Shown here: positions 21,248-33,062 of the stretch, in pieces
Numbering within the stretch: the stretch's first letter is position 1
How the letters are laid out: the number at the start of each line of letters is the position of its first letter
Assembly: GCA_024741835.1 (NCBI GenBank)
Contig: JAENRP010000426.1
Location: forward strand, 1 to 33,595
Reading direction: 5' to 3'
DNA: 33,595 bases
DNA from: Diplocarpon mali
Taxonomy: Eukaryota > Ascomycota > Leotiomycetes > Helotiales > Drepanopezizaceae
Position numbers and translations under genes: made by a program
The notes under the pieces: model-generated
What the model saw: only the letters and a program-made list of their open reading frames with translations
Database searches by the model: none
Told to the model about the DNA's origin: nothing

Positions 21248-22619
21248 TTCTACCTCCTGCTTCTTATCAAAATTGAGGAATCGTTAGCTATATAATATAA
21301 GTACTAATAAGCACGTCTCTAATAATCTCTCTAAGTTCACTTCCTATACTATTTAAGATAATCTACCCTCTTTAAGTATAGTTAATAGATCTGTTTAACC
21401 TCTTAGCATTAGCACTTATAAAGTTAATACACTTAAATCTAATAGAAAGGTATATATTCTTAAGTTAATTAATACTCTTTATATACCTTAATTACCTATC
21501 TGCCTATACTTAAGTGGCAAACTTAATAAAATCAAAGGCTTCTATCGAAATAGCAAGCTATTCCTATTTAATAAGAAGGAAATTTGCACTATTGATAATA
21601 ATATATATATTAATAAGGAATAGCCTTCTACTAACTCCTCTAATTACGTAAGTGGATATACTCTCCTAGCTGCTATTGAGAATAGACCTCTTAATATTAA
21701 GCTCTAGTACCGTCGATTAAGCCACGCTAGCCTATAAATGGTCAAAAAGACCTAATCTGCTATTACTAATATGCAGATTAAGGAAACAAAATCAGAGAAG
21801 ATGCGAATTTGCGCTCCTTGCGAGAAAGGCAGACCTCTCTAATATATTAATAAACGTTTAGCTTACCCTCGACTTATAAAGGCACTTAATAAGCTATATA
21901 TCGATATAGTACATTTGAAGCCAACTGGCTTAAATGGCTATAAATATGCTTCTATCTTTACTTGCGCAGCTATAATAGCTAGATAGAAATAGACTTATAT
22001 AAATAAATCTAATGCCTTTGAGGCAAATAAGAAAATGATCAGCCTTTTATAAACTTAATACAATTGTATAATCAAGCGGTAGAGAACTAATAGAGGTAAA
22101 GAGTACTCTCTTATATAGATGCAAATACTTATAGAAAACCTTAGTATAATTTTAAAGGAATCTACTCTATATATACTAAAATAAGATAGCAGATTAGAAC
22201 AATTAATTTGCATACTAATAGAAAAGTTGCGAATAGCTATAATTAACCAAAATATTCCCTCCTTTCTCTAGCCTTACCTCCTTCTTTTAATAATATATAT
22301 CACTAATCTTACTGCCTTTAATATTCTAAGTAGCAAGACTTTATATAAAGTCTTTTAGAATAATATTAAGCCTAATAAGCTTTATACTCCCTTAGTTAAG
22401 CATCTTCAAGTACTAGGCTATTGCGTCTATATGCTAATTGAAAAAGAAAGGCGAACTTAAAGTAATAAACTCACTCTAAGAGTAGAGGTAGGTACTCTTA
22501 TTAGATTTAATAGTAGAAGTATCTATTAGATCTATATACTATTGCAAATAGGTGAAAAGATTATTCGATTATCTTATATTTAATTTGATAAAGACAGCTT
22601 AATTATAGAGCTGCAATTA

Positions 22620-22760
22620 AAGGGTGATTTAACTCCTAGTCTAGGACCGCAAGTTAATTCTCACTCTTATGATTTCACTCTTAGGCCGGGACCGCAAGTC
22701 AATTCTGACTCTTATAATAATAATAATTTCACTCTTAGGCTAGGACTGCGAGTCAATTCT
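22620..22760 (+). repeat. Palindromic motif, 3 units in Cop-1c linker
   Basis: Units at 22632, 22677 and 22731 (45 and 54 bp apart). Cop-1a and Cop-1b have only two here. The extra unit and the expanded ATAATAATAAT between the last two keep the frame. Confidence 0.87.
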
Positions 22761-23703
22761 GATTTAGGAGAAGCTGAGCTTCCAACTTTAAGAAAGAGAG
22801 GAAGACCTTTTAGTTTAAAGAATAAAGCTTACCCTTAGCCTTTTAAGAAGAGAGCTACTTGCTCTACTACTCTTAGATTCAAAGCTAATAACTCTAATAA
22901 TAAGGAAGCCTATTTAAGCGCCTTCTATATAGCCTTACTTGACTCTCTATACCCAAATGACCTAAAAACAGTCAAATAAGCCCTCTCTTATACTAATGCT
23001 AATAAATAGCGATCTGCGATCAACTTTAAGTATAATTCCCTTACTTATAAGAATATATAAGTAGTAGTAAAACGCTTGGAACTTTCTAAAGATAATAGAG
23101 TACTTAGATCGAGACTTATCTTTAAAACTAAAAGAGATTAAAATAGGGAAATCTCCTAATAGAAGGTCAGATTCGTTATATAAGGCTATATATAATAATA
23201 AGGTCGAAATTACAACCAAACCTTTGCTAGCGTTTGCAAATCTGCTATTTAGAAGATTGCAATTGCGCTCGCAGCTCTTTATAACTTTAAGCTAGATTAG
23301 TTCAACGTTAAGATAGCTTTCTTTAATTTAAAAGCCGACTTTGATATTTATATTAAGTTACCTCTTAGATATACTTAAGATAAGGTCGTTCTTTTACCTT
23401 AAGACTACTATCTTAAGCTTCTTAAGGCCTTATATAGCTTAAAGCAATCTCTACAATTATAGTAAAAAAAGCTATAGTCCGAGTTATAAAAGCTCGATTT
23501 TCAACCTCTTAATACTAATAATTGCATATATATCAACCGCGCCTCTTGGATTCTCATTATCACCTATATTAACGACTTCCTTATAGTAGCAAAGAAGGGT
23601 GATATATATAATAAGTTTAAAAGAGATCTTTACAACCTCTTTAAAATCATAGGTAGCGAACCGGCTAACTACTTCTTAAGAGTATATATAATTAAAGATC
23701 AAT

Positions 23704-23900
23704 TGTTGTGTAGAATAGGCGGAGTCTCCACTTATTCTAGAGACCCTCTATATGATTCTGCTTAGTTATAGACTCTCCCTTTTCTTTCTAAAGTCTTCTT
23801 ACTATATATATACTAAATAATAATATAATTAATCATCTTCATCTATATTAGTGAGCCTCTTAAGCGACCTAATGAAGGCCCTTTAGCCGACCGTACTATA
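23704..23900 (+). repeat. Cop-3 5' LTR (197 bp)
   Basis: Begins TGTTGTGTAG and ends CCGTACTATA (3' LTR: CCGCACCACA). All differences from 31098-31294 that I see are transitions. Confidence 0.95.
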
Positions 23901-23911
23901 GTTATAAGCCC
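23901..23911 (+). promoter_or_regulatory. Cop-3 primer-binding site
   Basis: GTTATAAGCCC directly after the LTR; same initiator tRNA-Met half-molecule site as in the other two families, entered one base later. Confidence 0.72.
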
Positions 23912-24069
23912 TATAAGCACTTTAATATACTTTCTCTTTATATGCAATTGGCTAAAGGGCCCTTTGAGCTCTTAACCGACTTTTTAAGTATTTATTATAA
24001 CTTAAAGGACCTTTATTTTCAATTAATAAATCTCTATTTTCCGATTGAACCTTATTTTATAAACTTTAT
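23912..24069 (+). other. Cop-3 leader
   Basis: AT-rich and without a gene. It repeats an 18-base GGCTAAAGGGCCCTTTGA-like palindromic segment (about 23950) related to aaggccctttagccga in the LTR end (about 23875), so LTR end and leader could pair. The true gag start is not clear. Confidence 0.45.
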
Positions 24070-27000
24070 CTATATACCTAACCTTTTTTATTAGACTTTA
24101 TTTAATATATCTAACTCTTTAAGTATCTCTAAGCCTTGCTTTAATACTTTTGCCTCTTAAGTGAAGTGGTTTAGTAAATATATATTTTTTGCTAAGCTTT
24201 ATAATATCACTATTTTTGCCAATCTAAGACTCTTATTTAAGTCAATTATAAAGACTGAGCCTTAAGCTCCCTCTATATAGGAGCTTAAGGAACTGGAAAC
24301 GGCTAACCTCTACGTAGTATATGCGAGGTCTTGTAAAGAGTATACAGCGACTCTATTTAAATAGATTTACGCCCGCTTTCTCTTAGGAGATCTATCAAAG
24401 GCTCCTCTTCTATAGGCTTCTTATAAGGATATTAAGGATAAATATAAAATCCTAATAAAGGAGTACTATATTTGCAAAGAGACTTAAAAGACCTAATGCA
24501 AATACTACGAGCTACTATTAGAATAGGTCTCTAAGACTGTTGATAGAACGCTCTTAGCTTCTGCGATGGCTTAAGTACAAATCTAAGCTAAGAAGCTCTC
24601 TTCCTTAATACCTAATAGAGATACTCTTATAAGTGGAACCCCTACTAATAACTTATATATTAATTTGGTAAACTAGTAACTCTTACTCTAAGGCCTAGTA
24701 TTTATTTTAAAGTGTGATATTGCGCCTTTTAATAAGGCTATTTAATCTTAAATAAGGCTTTAGTATTGCGATATACTACGCTAAGGCAAGACTAAGAGAA
24801 CTAATACTTAGCAATAGATCCAGGAGTAGTAGGAGGCGTACCGCCTAATAGAATAACACAGTCTTCTTAAGATTAAAGGAAGACTAGGAGTTATTGACTT
24901 TTTAGACTTAGTTATAATAAAGATTAATCTAAATTAGGCAACTTGCTTAAAGGAGGAAATTATTACTAATAAGCAAATGGGAACCTTATATAAGTATAAC
25001 CTAATATAGCTAAGCCGCGTCTTAGCGGGCATTAAATCCAATAGAGCGATCGATAATAAAGGGCTAGCAGTTTTTACTACTTAAGAGTCTCTCTTAGATG
25101 CTAAGACCCTTTCGCAGGCTTTAGCGAGCAGCTCTTGAAATCGCTTTATAAGCTCTAGAAGGGAGATCAGGCCTAAGTGCCCTTATAAAGGCTTTAAAAA
25201 TCACTATTAGAAGCCTTAGGACTATTGGAAACTATTATATACTATAGATAGGCGTAAGGAAAATATAAAGGTTCTCCCCTTGCAAGAGGAGGTCTTATAA
25301 ATACAAAAGGCGTTAAACGCAGGAGACTAGTTTAAAGGTCTTTAAGTATAGCTTAAGGAGAATAATATTATAATAATAGTGATTAATAAATTCAAAGGAA
25401 AGGCTTTAGCCTTTAAGGAGGATGGTTCAGGCAAAAGGGAGAATTCACTAGTCTTTATAATAATAGATCCCTTTGCCTTTAACGCTTTTGAAGAATCGTT
25501 TAATATCTACTACCTCTTTAAGTTAGAATACCACCTGCTCTCTTTAAGTATGCTCCTTAATAATTGCGCGGTTACTTATATTGTTAATTCAAAGGATTTA
25601 CTTATTATAAGCACTTTTAAGCCTTTTAGCGACTTGCAGTAATATATTAAAGCAGGTACCTTAAGGCTCTTAATTATTAAGAAAGGTAATAGATATATAG
25701 TAGACTCTCTTCTATAGTATAACGGCTCTCTTATAGGGATAATGCTTCGCAATGTTGCTATTATAAAGGAGTTTACTATTAATATTATTTTAAAAAGGCT
25801 CCTTGCGGACAAGGGTTTTTAATACTCTAAAGTAGACCTTACTTTACGCTTTAAGAGCATTAGAGATTCTATAAAGTGAGCTTAATTAAAGCGTTGCTAT
25901 AATCTTATTTTCTTTAAATATAAGCCTATTAACTATTTAGATCTTTTAAATATACTTTAATATAACTTTTCTACTTTAATAGCATTCTCTATAGCTAAGA
26001 TAATGCTTTATAATAGGTTTTAGTCTAGCTATATACCTACTAAGGTGCAGGATGATAATGCGTATACTTAGCACCTTTGCGCTAGCTACTTAGGCGCGGA
26101 GGCTCTTTAAGTGCTAGTTAAGTGCGCTAGAGGAGTGAAGATTAAGGGAATATAAAGGCTAAAGTGCCTTATATATGTAGTAGCATTTGCTAAGTAAGTT
26201 ATTTCTTGCGCTACTTTTGAGAACCGATCTTTAAAGCCCTTCTTTAGGATCTCCTAGGATCTCTTTAACTTTTTAAATAACTTATATAATAGTTGCTTAT
26301 AGGTTCTTTTAATTAAGGATAAGTATAGTAGTATACTTTAGACGTTTCTACTAAGATCGAAGGATAGAGATATAGTTATAGAGGTCCTTTAGGCCTTTAA
26401 AGCATAGGTGAAACGCTAATATAGGCTTTCAATTTGCAAGATTAAGCAAGATAATAATACTTTAATAATCTCCCTAAGGGAAGACTCTCTTATAGAGTAC
26501 TAAAGATAGGTAAAAGAGGAGGGAATCGATTTAAAGCTTACTCTTACCTATATATACTAACCTAATAGAGGCGCGGAGCGAGTAGGAAGGGAGTTAATTG
26601 AATGCTCTATTAAAATGAGAATCCACGCTAGGCTTCTAGCGAGCCTTTGGCCAGAGGTTATAAAGGCTACTATATACTTCTATAATATCTCCCTACTCGC
26701 TAAGAAGAAGATAATCTTATTAAGTAAGGCTTTTTATAATTAGTTTAAATAGTATTTTCGATTTTATAAGCTACTGCTTATTAAGCAGATAATAGTAAGC
26801 TTAAAGCCTGACTAGAGTTGCATTTATATATATAGCGCTTGCGCATACCCTTTAATTAAGGAAAGGGAGGTAGGAAGGGACCGCCGAACCTTTAAAATTG
26901 AATTATAAGGGCACTTAGGTTATTTAATTAGATATATTACCTTTAATATTTATAAAATCTAAGTTCCTATACTCTAGTAAGTAATAATGACTTATAATAT

Positions 27001-29659
27001 CGAATTCGATAAGTCTCTCTTCTATAGTTTAAAAGCTAAGCGCGTAAACCTTATATTGCGCTAAGAACTTAAGACAACCCTTTAATTAATTAGAGAGGGA
27101 GAGGGAGCTTAGGACGCTAAGTTCGAAGGCATTTTTAAGGAATCGGAGCTTATCGCAGGGCCGAATGCAATCGCTATAGAAGAAGCCGCTATATAAAAAG
27201 AGCCTGCATTATAAACCGACGCTGCTCTATAGCCTTTAATTAATAATATAGAAGGCCTTAACTTAAATCCAAATCTAAGAGACTTGCCTAGAAACTCAGA
27301 GGTAAAAGCAAGCGAATTAAAAGCTACTTCGCCAGTCTTTAAGAAGGCAAATAGCAATTAGAGCTTAAGGGTGATAATTCCTTATAAAGGCCCTATTAAA
27401 GAAGGAACTATAGAAGACTTTAAAAGAGTCTTTAAAGATAAGTTCTATAAGGCGATCGGCAGATCTTTAGCTGCTATTCTATATAGGAATAGAGATGGCT
27501 TAAGGGCTCTAAGACAGAGTCTTCAATTATAAAGGCAGGCCTTAGTAAACTCTGGTAGAAGGCTAGAGGTACTACTACTAAGATCTAGGAGAAGCTTTAA
27601 TAGTCTTATAAGAAGCGACCTAGTAAAAGGAGCAGGCCTTAATAATATAATACCTTAAGTTATAATACTAGCTTAAAGACTATAAGCTTAAGAGATAGAG
27701 CTATCTAGACTCTTAAAGGAACCTTTAATAATAATAAAAATAGAAGAAGAGACCTATAGAGAAAAGCGCAAAGAGGAACTCCTTCTTCTTAAGTAAAAGA
27801 GAATAAGACGCTTAAGCGTTAAGTAATAAAAGACTTTAAAAGTGTATGCTATTGCTTTAAAGTATATACTCTTTTAAAGTAATATTGATTTACCTTACTT
27901 CTTATATACTTAAGAGTTTATATTAACCTTTTAAGCGAACGAATAGATAAAGGAGGATAGGAAGGACTATTTAATAGTTTATATAGTTATTAAAGCTGCA
28001 GTTAATAGTTAGGCAAAGGATAGAGTATAGTCTTTTAACCGCCTATAGTACTAAGGCTCTCTACTAAAGCCTTTGAAAGGATGGCTGGACTTAGAGAAGC
28101 ACCCTTTTGGCAAATGATTTAAGGAAGAAGGGCGCTAGGAGATTAGGAATCTAGAATCTCAGAGTTACTAGAGAATCGTATAAAGGGATTACTTAAAGCC
28201 TTTGCCAATACTATTAAAATAGGTATTTACCTATAAGGTTAATAGCTTTAGCAAGCTTTTAAAGTGCTAATTATAGCTAGTTATATAAGGGGATCTTTAA
28301 GATAAAGCTTTAATTTTCTCAACTTATATAACCATACTTGTAGTAAGGTCTTTTAAAGTACTAATAGTACTTATTATATACTTTGATATAGAAGTAAAGT
28401 AGTTCGACGTTATTAATGCGTTTGTCAACGCTTCTAAAGACCTAAGGAGTGCTCTAATCATATACTTCCTATTAGATGGCTTTAAGCGCCTTAGTATAGT
28501 AGTAGAACTGGACTATGCGCTTTATAGGCTAAAAGACTCTCTAGCGTTATAGTATAGGAACTTCGCAAGAACGCTTAAGGGCCTTTAACTTAAGCTATTA
28601 GGCGAGGAGCTTTGTATTTTCATAATAAAGGATCGTATAGTCTTTATAGCATTTTATATTAATAATATTTAAGTGTTATATAAGGCCTTTAACCTAGATT
28701 AGGCGACTTATCTAATTAAAGACCTAAAGAGGGCGTATAAGCTTACTATTATAAGAGATATCTCCTAATTCCTTAAAGTAAGGATTATTTAAGATAAGAA
28801 GGCAAAGAGGATCTCCTTAATTTATAATACTTATATTAAGAAGATCGCTTAAAAGTTTAGAGCTAATATAAGGAAAGTGCTTAGTACTCTACTATTAAAG
28901 AAGGAGTTTATTAAGAACTTAAGGCAAGCTTCCTTAGAAAAGGTAAAGGAGTATTAAGAGAAAATAGGCTCTATTCTTTATATAGCGATTATAATACGCT
29001 TAGATATTACGTTTGCAGCCTTCCAATTATCTTTCTTTTTAATTAATCTAAGCTTTAAGTACCTCTTAGCTATAGATTAAACGCTTTAATACTTATATAG
29101 CACGCGCTTCTTAGGAATTGCCTATAGCTTTAAAGCTAGGGAATACCAATTGGTCGCGTCTTTAGATGCTTCTTTTAAAAATGATTAAAAGACCTGCAGA
29201 TCTTCTTAAGGATACGTCTTCTTCCTATTTAAAGGATTGATTATTTGAAAAGCGAATCGCTAAGCGACTATTACGCTTTCCTTTATTAAAGTAGAACTCT
29301 ATAGTATGATTTCTATTACAAAGGAGATAATAGCTATAAAACGCCTCTTTAAAGAGATTTATATAGACTCCTTCTTTAAATGGAATATATATTATAATAA
29401 CTAATAGATAATTCGGCTAATTATTATAAAGAATGAAAAGATTAAGATAAGCCTTTAATATATCGAAATCAGTAATATATAAATCTGCTAAGAGTACTAA
29501 AGAGGAAGCTTTTAGATAATCTACCTTCCTATTAGGAAAATGTATATAAATAGGCTTATTAAGAACCTAAACTACTAGAAGTTTAAAAGCTTTATTTGTT
29601 TATTAAATCTCTAAAGCTTTTAAATAATCGTTTAGCAACTTGCATTTACTAATAAGTAG
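24070..29659 (+). pseudogene. gag-pol: Cop-3 gag-pol polyprotein, one frame, RIP stops
   Basis: The start is uncertain; reading in the frame with position mod 3 = 2, coding character runs from about 24070 to the TAG at 29657-29659 and all landmarks share it. Gag (for example VYARSCKEYTATL, 24317 onward) is followed by a degraded knuckle (CPYKGF.NH....DYW, 25178-25228), protease region (open 25379-25642), GAG-pre-integrase relic with LGAEAL (26071-26115), integrase core (about 26230-26720; QPNRGAER near 26560, YFYNISLLAKK), integrase C-terminus, a charged linker with LEVLLLRSRRS, RT (about 28200-28800; YFDIEVKQFDVINAFVN, and YINN for YVDD at 28655-28666), and RNase H (about 29140-29610; SSQGYVFFLF). 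Stops mostly replace Gln. It is a copia family distinct from Cop-1 and Cop-2. Confidence 0.88.
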
Positions 29660-31097
29660 TTACTTATTACTAAGAGACTTATACTTATAAGCTCCTATTC
29701 TATTATAATTATATTTATTTATTTTCTCTTATAAAGTGTATTGCAAAAGCTCTCCTTTTTTAAAAATATAAAATAGGTAATATTCTTAAGCTGCTATTAT
29801 AAGGCGCGACCCTCTTTTAGATTCTCTTAGCTAAGGCCAAGAGCTAGGATACTATAATTAAGAGCTTTATACGGATCTCTTCTTAAGAGAGGCCTACTAG
29901 TACTCCCTTAGCTAAAGGCCTACTGGCGAATATATTAGTAATAGCAGGGGCGAAGGCAAGGGGTATAGCAATAGGGGCAGCAGGGGTAAGGGCGGCAAGG
30001 GCAAGGACAGGCGCGGTAATAGCAAAGGCTAAGGAGACGAATAAGGAGACTATAGCAGCAGCTGCGATAGCAGAGGCAAAGGGGATAAGAGTAGCAGCAG
30101 TAATAGTAAGGGCGAATAGGTCTAAGCCAAAGGGCCTAAGAGCAAATAGGAATAGTATATTAAGAGTAGAAGAGGCAGCAATACTACTACTCGCAAGAGT
30201 AGCAGGCCCTCTTAATACTAGGGTCTAATCGCTCTTATCTTTTAAAATTAGCTTAAAACTTAATAAGACTTAATAAAATATACTATAAAAGCTTTAAAGT
30301 GCACCCTTTATTATATTAAGCAGTAGCGCTACCTCCTCTTTAAAGGTACTATAGGCATAGGCTGATATAATAGCCTCTTAAGAGGTAAGGAGAGGTCTGC
30401 TAGCCTATTAGCAGCTATTACTTAATACTATATAATAAATGTAATATATATTAAAGGTACTATTAAAGTATTAATAATCGAGATTACTAATACTCTTATA
30501 TATAATATAATATACGTATACGTTATTGCGCTCTATTGTAAGCTTAGGCATACGGCGCGCAGTAGGGGCAAGACTCTTAAGCGGCAGCGGCAGTAGTAGT
30601 AGCAGCAAGGGCAGTAGGGATAGTAGCGGCAGCTTATTACCTAGCAGGCGCTAAAAGGATTGCGCTAGGGTTGCAGCTCCCGCAGGAGCGCTAGCAACTT
30701 AGCGTAAAGTTAGTATAATATAGGGTATAAGGACTCTAAGGGTCTTACTTTGCAAGGGCGGCTAGGATTATAATAAGCAGAAGTTCCTTCTATATTTAAA
30801 AATTATTAGTATAAAGATAATATTTTTAAATAATAAAAGAGGGTTATTTTTAAAAGAAGGGAAAGAGAACCTCTATAATAGAAATACTCTATAGGAAGCC
30901 TAATAGAGCACTAGTATAGAATTGCGAAGATTCTTAAGCGCGCTTATTACTTATAGCGACCCTTCTTATTTTAAAAGGAACAACCTTTAAAAGGGTAGTA
31001 TATAAGATAGAGCCTCTTTTCTTTATAACTGCTATTCTTTCTTTTATTTTATTTATATAGTTAAGCGATTCTAAAAGCATCGCCTAATTAAGGGGTA
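29660..31097 (+). other. Cop-3 3' extension with G-rich low-complexity blocks
   Basis: About 1.4 kb between the polyprotein and the 3' LTR, unusual for copia. Block 1 (about 29930-30210) is built from GCA, GGG and AGG triplets. Block 2 (about 30545-30720) has GGCAGC and AGCAGC runs and a hairpin GCTCC...GGAGC (about 30678-30692). Both are much richer in G+C than the surroundings. The rest is AT-rich without a readable protein. The purine tract AAGGGGTA (31090-31097) precedes the LTR. Confidence 0.65.
29887..30228 (+). CDS. Possible Ala/Arg/Lys-rich open frame in the Cop-3 3' extension
   Basis: A 114-codon stop-free stretch (ending TAA 30226-30228) without an obvious ATG, in a different frame from gag-pol. 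The product would be low-complexity and basic (for example VIAGAKARGIAIGA). I do not recognise it. The absence of stops across a RIP-hit stretch may come simply from the GCA/GGG triplet composition, so coding is doubtful. It could be a relic of an additional 3' gene or just a simple repeat. Confidence 0.2.
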   Translation, partial: ERPTSTPLAKGLLANILVIAGAKARGIAIGAAGVRAARARTGAVIAKAKETNKETIAAAAIAEAKGIRVAAVIVRANRSKPKGLRANRNSILRVEEAAILLLARVAGPLNTRV

Positions 31098-31294
31098 TAT
31101 TGTATAGAATAAGCGGAGTCTCTACTTATTCTAAAGACCCTTTATATGACTTTGCTTAATCATAGACTCTCCCTTTTCTTTCCAAAGTCTCCTTACCATA
31201 TATATATTAGATAATAATATAATCAATCATCTTTATCTATATTAGCGAGCCTCTTAAGCGACCTAATAAAGGCCCTCTAGCCGACCGCACCACA
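31098..31294 (+). repeat. Cop-3 3' LTR (197 bp)
   Basis: TATTGTATAG start, CCGCACCACA end. It keeps the ancestral CA end lost in the 5' copy. Confidence 0.95.
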
Positions 31295-32150
31295 TTAATA
31301 AAATAGAATAATCTCACTTTATTAAAATGCTTATATTAATAAGGTTCTTAAACGTTTTTATATAACTAATTGCAAGAGCGTACTAATGCCTTTTGCTAAT
31401 GGCTATAAAGTTCATATAGTCAAATTTGAAGGCCAAGCCACTCCATAGGAAGTGAAGCTGTACCAAGAGATCTGTGGTTCTTTATAGTACCTTACGCACT
31501 ATACGCGTTAGGATATACTATACTATTGCTCCATTCTCAGCAAATTCCTTACTAACCCTTTGCTATAATATATAGTAGCTTTAAAATAAGTTTTATAGTA
31601 CTTGCAAAGAATGCGATTTTATTATACTACCTTTAGAAGTAAAACAACTGACTTAAAGCTTTAGAAATTGCATAGCTACTGCAATTCTGATTAGGTAGGT
31701 GATAGAAGAAGTAGAGCCTCCTATTCTAGGGCCGTCTTCTTCCTTAATAATGGTGTAATTACCGCCTCCTTTAAGCGATAGACTATTATTGCTCTCTTAT
31801 CTATAGAGGCAGAGTACATTGCTATATGTAAATTTGTATAAAAGGCCTCTTAGATACGCTAAGTACTTAAGGAAATGGGCTATGCTAGCAATAATGCTAC
31901 TAAAGTTGAGATGATCTACGATAACTAGGGAGCCCTTTATCTTATTGAAAATCCTAAATATTATTAAAGAATAAAGCATATTGATATTAAGTTCTATTAT
32001 ATTTGGTAAGAGCTTTAGAAAGGCTATCTAAACCTCTAGTATATGAATACTAAGGATAACGCTGCTGATAGTCTTACTAAGAGCTTAAATAGCTCCAACT
32101 ACGCCGCCTTTATCAAATTGTTAAATATAAAGGTTTTGTACCTTAATTAA
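31295..32150 (+). pseudogene. Cop-1c gag-pol, end of RT and RNase H
   Basis: It continues Cop-1c after the Cop-3 insertion, starting with the duplicated TTAAT and then aaaatagaataatctcac, as in Cop-1b from about 4823. It contains the RT C-terminal (connection) part with the LKQVLQYLQG-type segment (near 31575) and RNase H (about 31640-32120; IYDNQGALYLIENPKYY read through one stop, and KDNAADSLTKSLNSS near 32055). The stop is TAA at 32148-32150. The RNase H part is less damaged than in Cop-1b. Confidence 0.88.
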
Positions 32151-32414
32151 GGGGTGATTTTTTTTTTTTGCACCTCTATTATAAGGTGATTTTTTTTTTA
32201 TACTTCTATTAAAGGGTGATTTTTTTTTTCTACTCCTGGGCCGGGCCTGCGAGTTGATTTTTGCTTACTAAGGGGTGGATTTCGCGCTAGCGAACTCTAT
32301 TCTATTTCCTATATCTGCAGGTTGGTTTTTCATATAAAACTGTAGATTATAACAAAAGTTATAATATTATATATGTTACTAGCGAGTACCTTTAAAGGTC
32401 TCCCTAGAGGGGTA
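32151..32414 (+). other. Cop-1c 3' tail and polypurine tract
   Basis: T-run units at about 32146, 32174 and 32205, one palindromic motif (32232-32257, arms ACTCCTGGGCC and CTGCGAGT), and the purine tract AGAGGGGTA before the LTR. No gene. Confidence 0.75.
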
Positions 32415-32654
32415 TATTGCAAGAATGCCTATTATATATTTATCATATGATCTGTCATATAACACATCATACATATAATATATTATATGACTTGCCATAT
32501 GACTTAGTAGCAGCCCTTGTTAAATAGCTCGTAATTAGAGAGCTCTTATGAATTAAGACATAAGACACCCAATATCGTCGTTTGCACCTCATACTTCTTC
32601 GTACCCTCTTCTAGTTTACTATCAAGTTCACTATCAGAAAACCTCATTGCTACA
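32415..32654 (+). repeat. Cop-1c 3' LTR (240 bp)
   Basis: TATTGCAAG start, GCTACA end, followed by ATTAT (32655-32659). Confidence 0.95.
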
Positions 32655-33062
32655 ATTATTATAAACTTAAATAAAATCTTAATCTTTATCGCTTAAACCT
32701 CTATTAATCTTAAGCTTATATTTAGCTAAGGCCAGCTTATACTCCTTCTCCTTTTCTATATTTAAAATCTACCTTTAGGATTCTCGGTTATTATCTATTA
32801 AAGCTCTTAGGCTAAGCTTATTCAATATATTTAGTAAATCCTTAGCAGTTGTATTAGCTATTAAAGTAGAAGTAGACGAATCGGTAGAGGGAGTATAAAG
32901 GGCTATTCTTATGTATTTAATAAGTGTCTTTTAAATCGCTATTTCGATGCCTTTGCTCTTAAAGTAAAGCTCTAAATCATCGAACTATTATTACTAGTTC
33001 TTCCGAGAGAGTTAGAGGTCTTTAGGCTTAGTGTTTCGATCGGAATCGGAAGCTATTACCAT
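32655..33062 (-). pseudogene. Cop-2b piece 2: start of gag
   Basis: It matches Cop-2a 12393-12793. The start codon ATG is at 33062-33060 on the minus strand and the N-terminus begins MVIAS as in Cop-2a. The frame is broken by TAA and TAG at Gln-type positions. The gene continues, in its own sense, at 19485 on the other side of Cop-1c. Confidence 0.87.

Larger units (their letters stand above)
19929..23703 (+). pseudogene. gag-pol: Cop-1c gag-pol, 5' part to mid RT
   Basis: The start codon is lost: ATA at 19929 stands where Cop-1b has ATG. Gag follows, with an open in-frame stretch at 20775-20993 that holds the knuckle segment YCKQLKLYYKAEDCF (His now Tyr). After it come the reverse-orientation motif pair, a protease relic (near 21290), integrase with CAPCEKG finger (near 21815) and an intact first catalytic Asp in YIDIVHL (near 21900), a linker with three palindromic units, and RT whose box reads YIND (near 23565-23575). 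It is interrupted just after the RT palm by Cop-3 (duplication TCAAT, 23699-23703) and continues at 31295. Same family and role as Cop-1b; also dead. Confidence 0.9.
23704..31294 (+). mobile_element. Cop-3: full-length 7.6-kb copia retrotransposon, RIP-inactivated
   Basis: 197-bp LTRs at 23704-23900 and 31098-31294. The duplication is TCAAT on the left (23699-23703) and TTAAT on the right (31295-31299), differing by one C/T. The 5' LTR keeps the ancestral TGTTGTG start; the 3' LTR reads TATTGTA, which explains why Cop-1 and Cop-2 LTRs start TATTG. It is long for a copia element because of about 1.4 kb between the polyprotein and the 3' LTR. It is the innermost insertion on this side and so the youngest, inside Cop-1c. 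It carries no palindromic motif that I can see. Confidence 0.94.
19486..32654 (+). mobile_element. Cop-1c: full-length Cop-1 copy, split by Cop-3
   Basis: Two 240-bp LTRs (19486-19725 and 32415-32654) and duplication ATTAT (19481-19485, 32655-32659). Without the inserted Cop-3 it is about 5.57 kb, against 5.54 kb for Cop-1b. It lies in the gag part of Cop-2b: the uninterrupted target (gcattattataaac) can be read in Cop-2a at about 12395. It is thus younger than Cop-2b and older than Cop-3. Confidence 0.94.
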
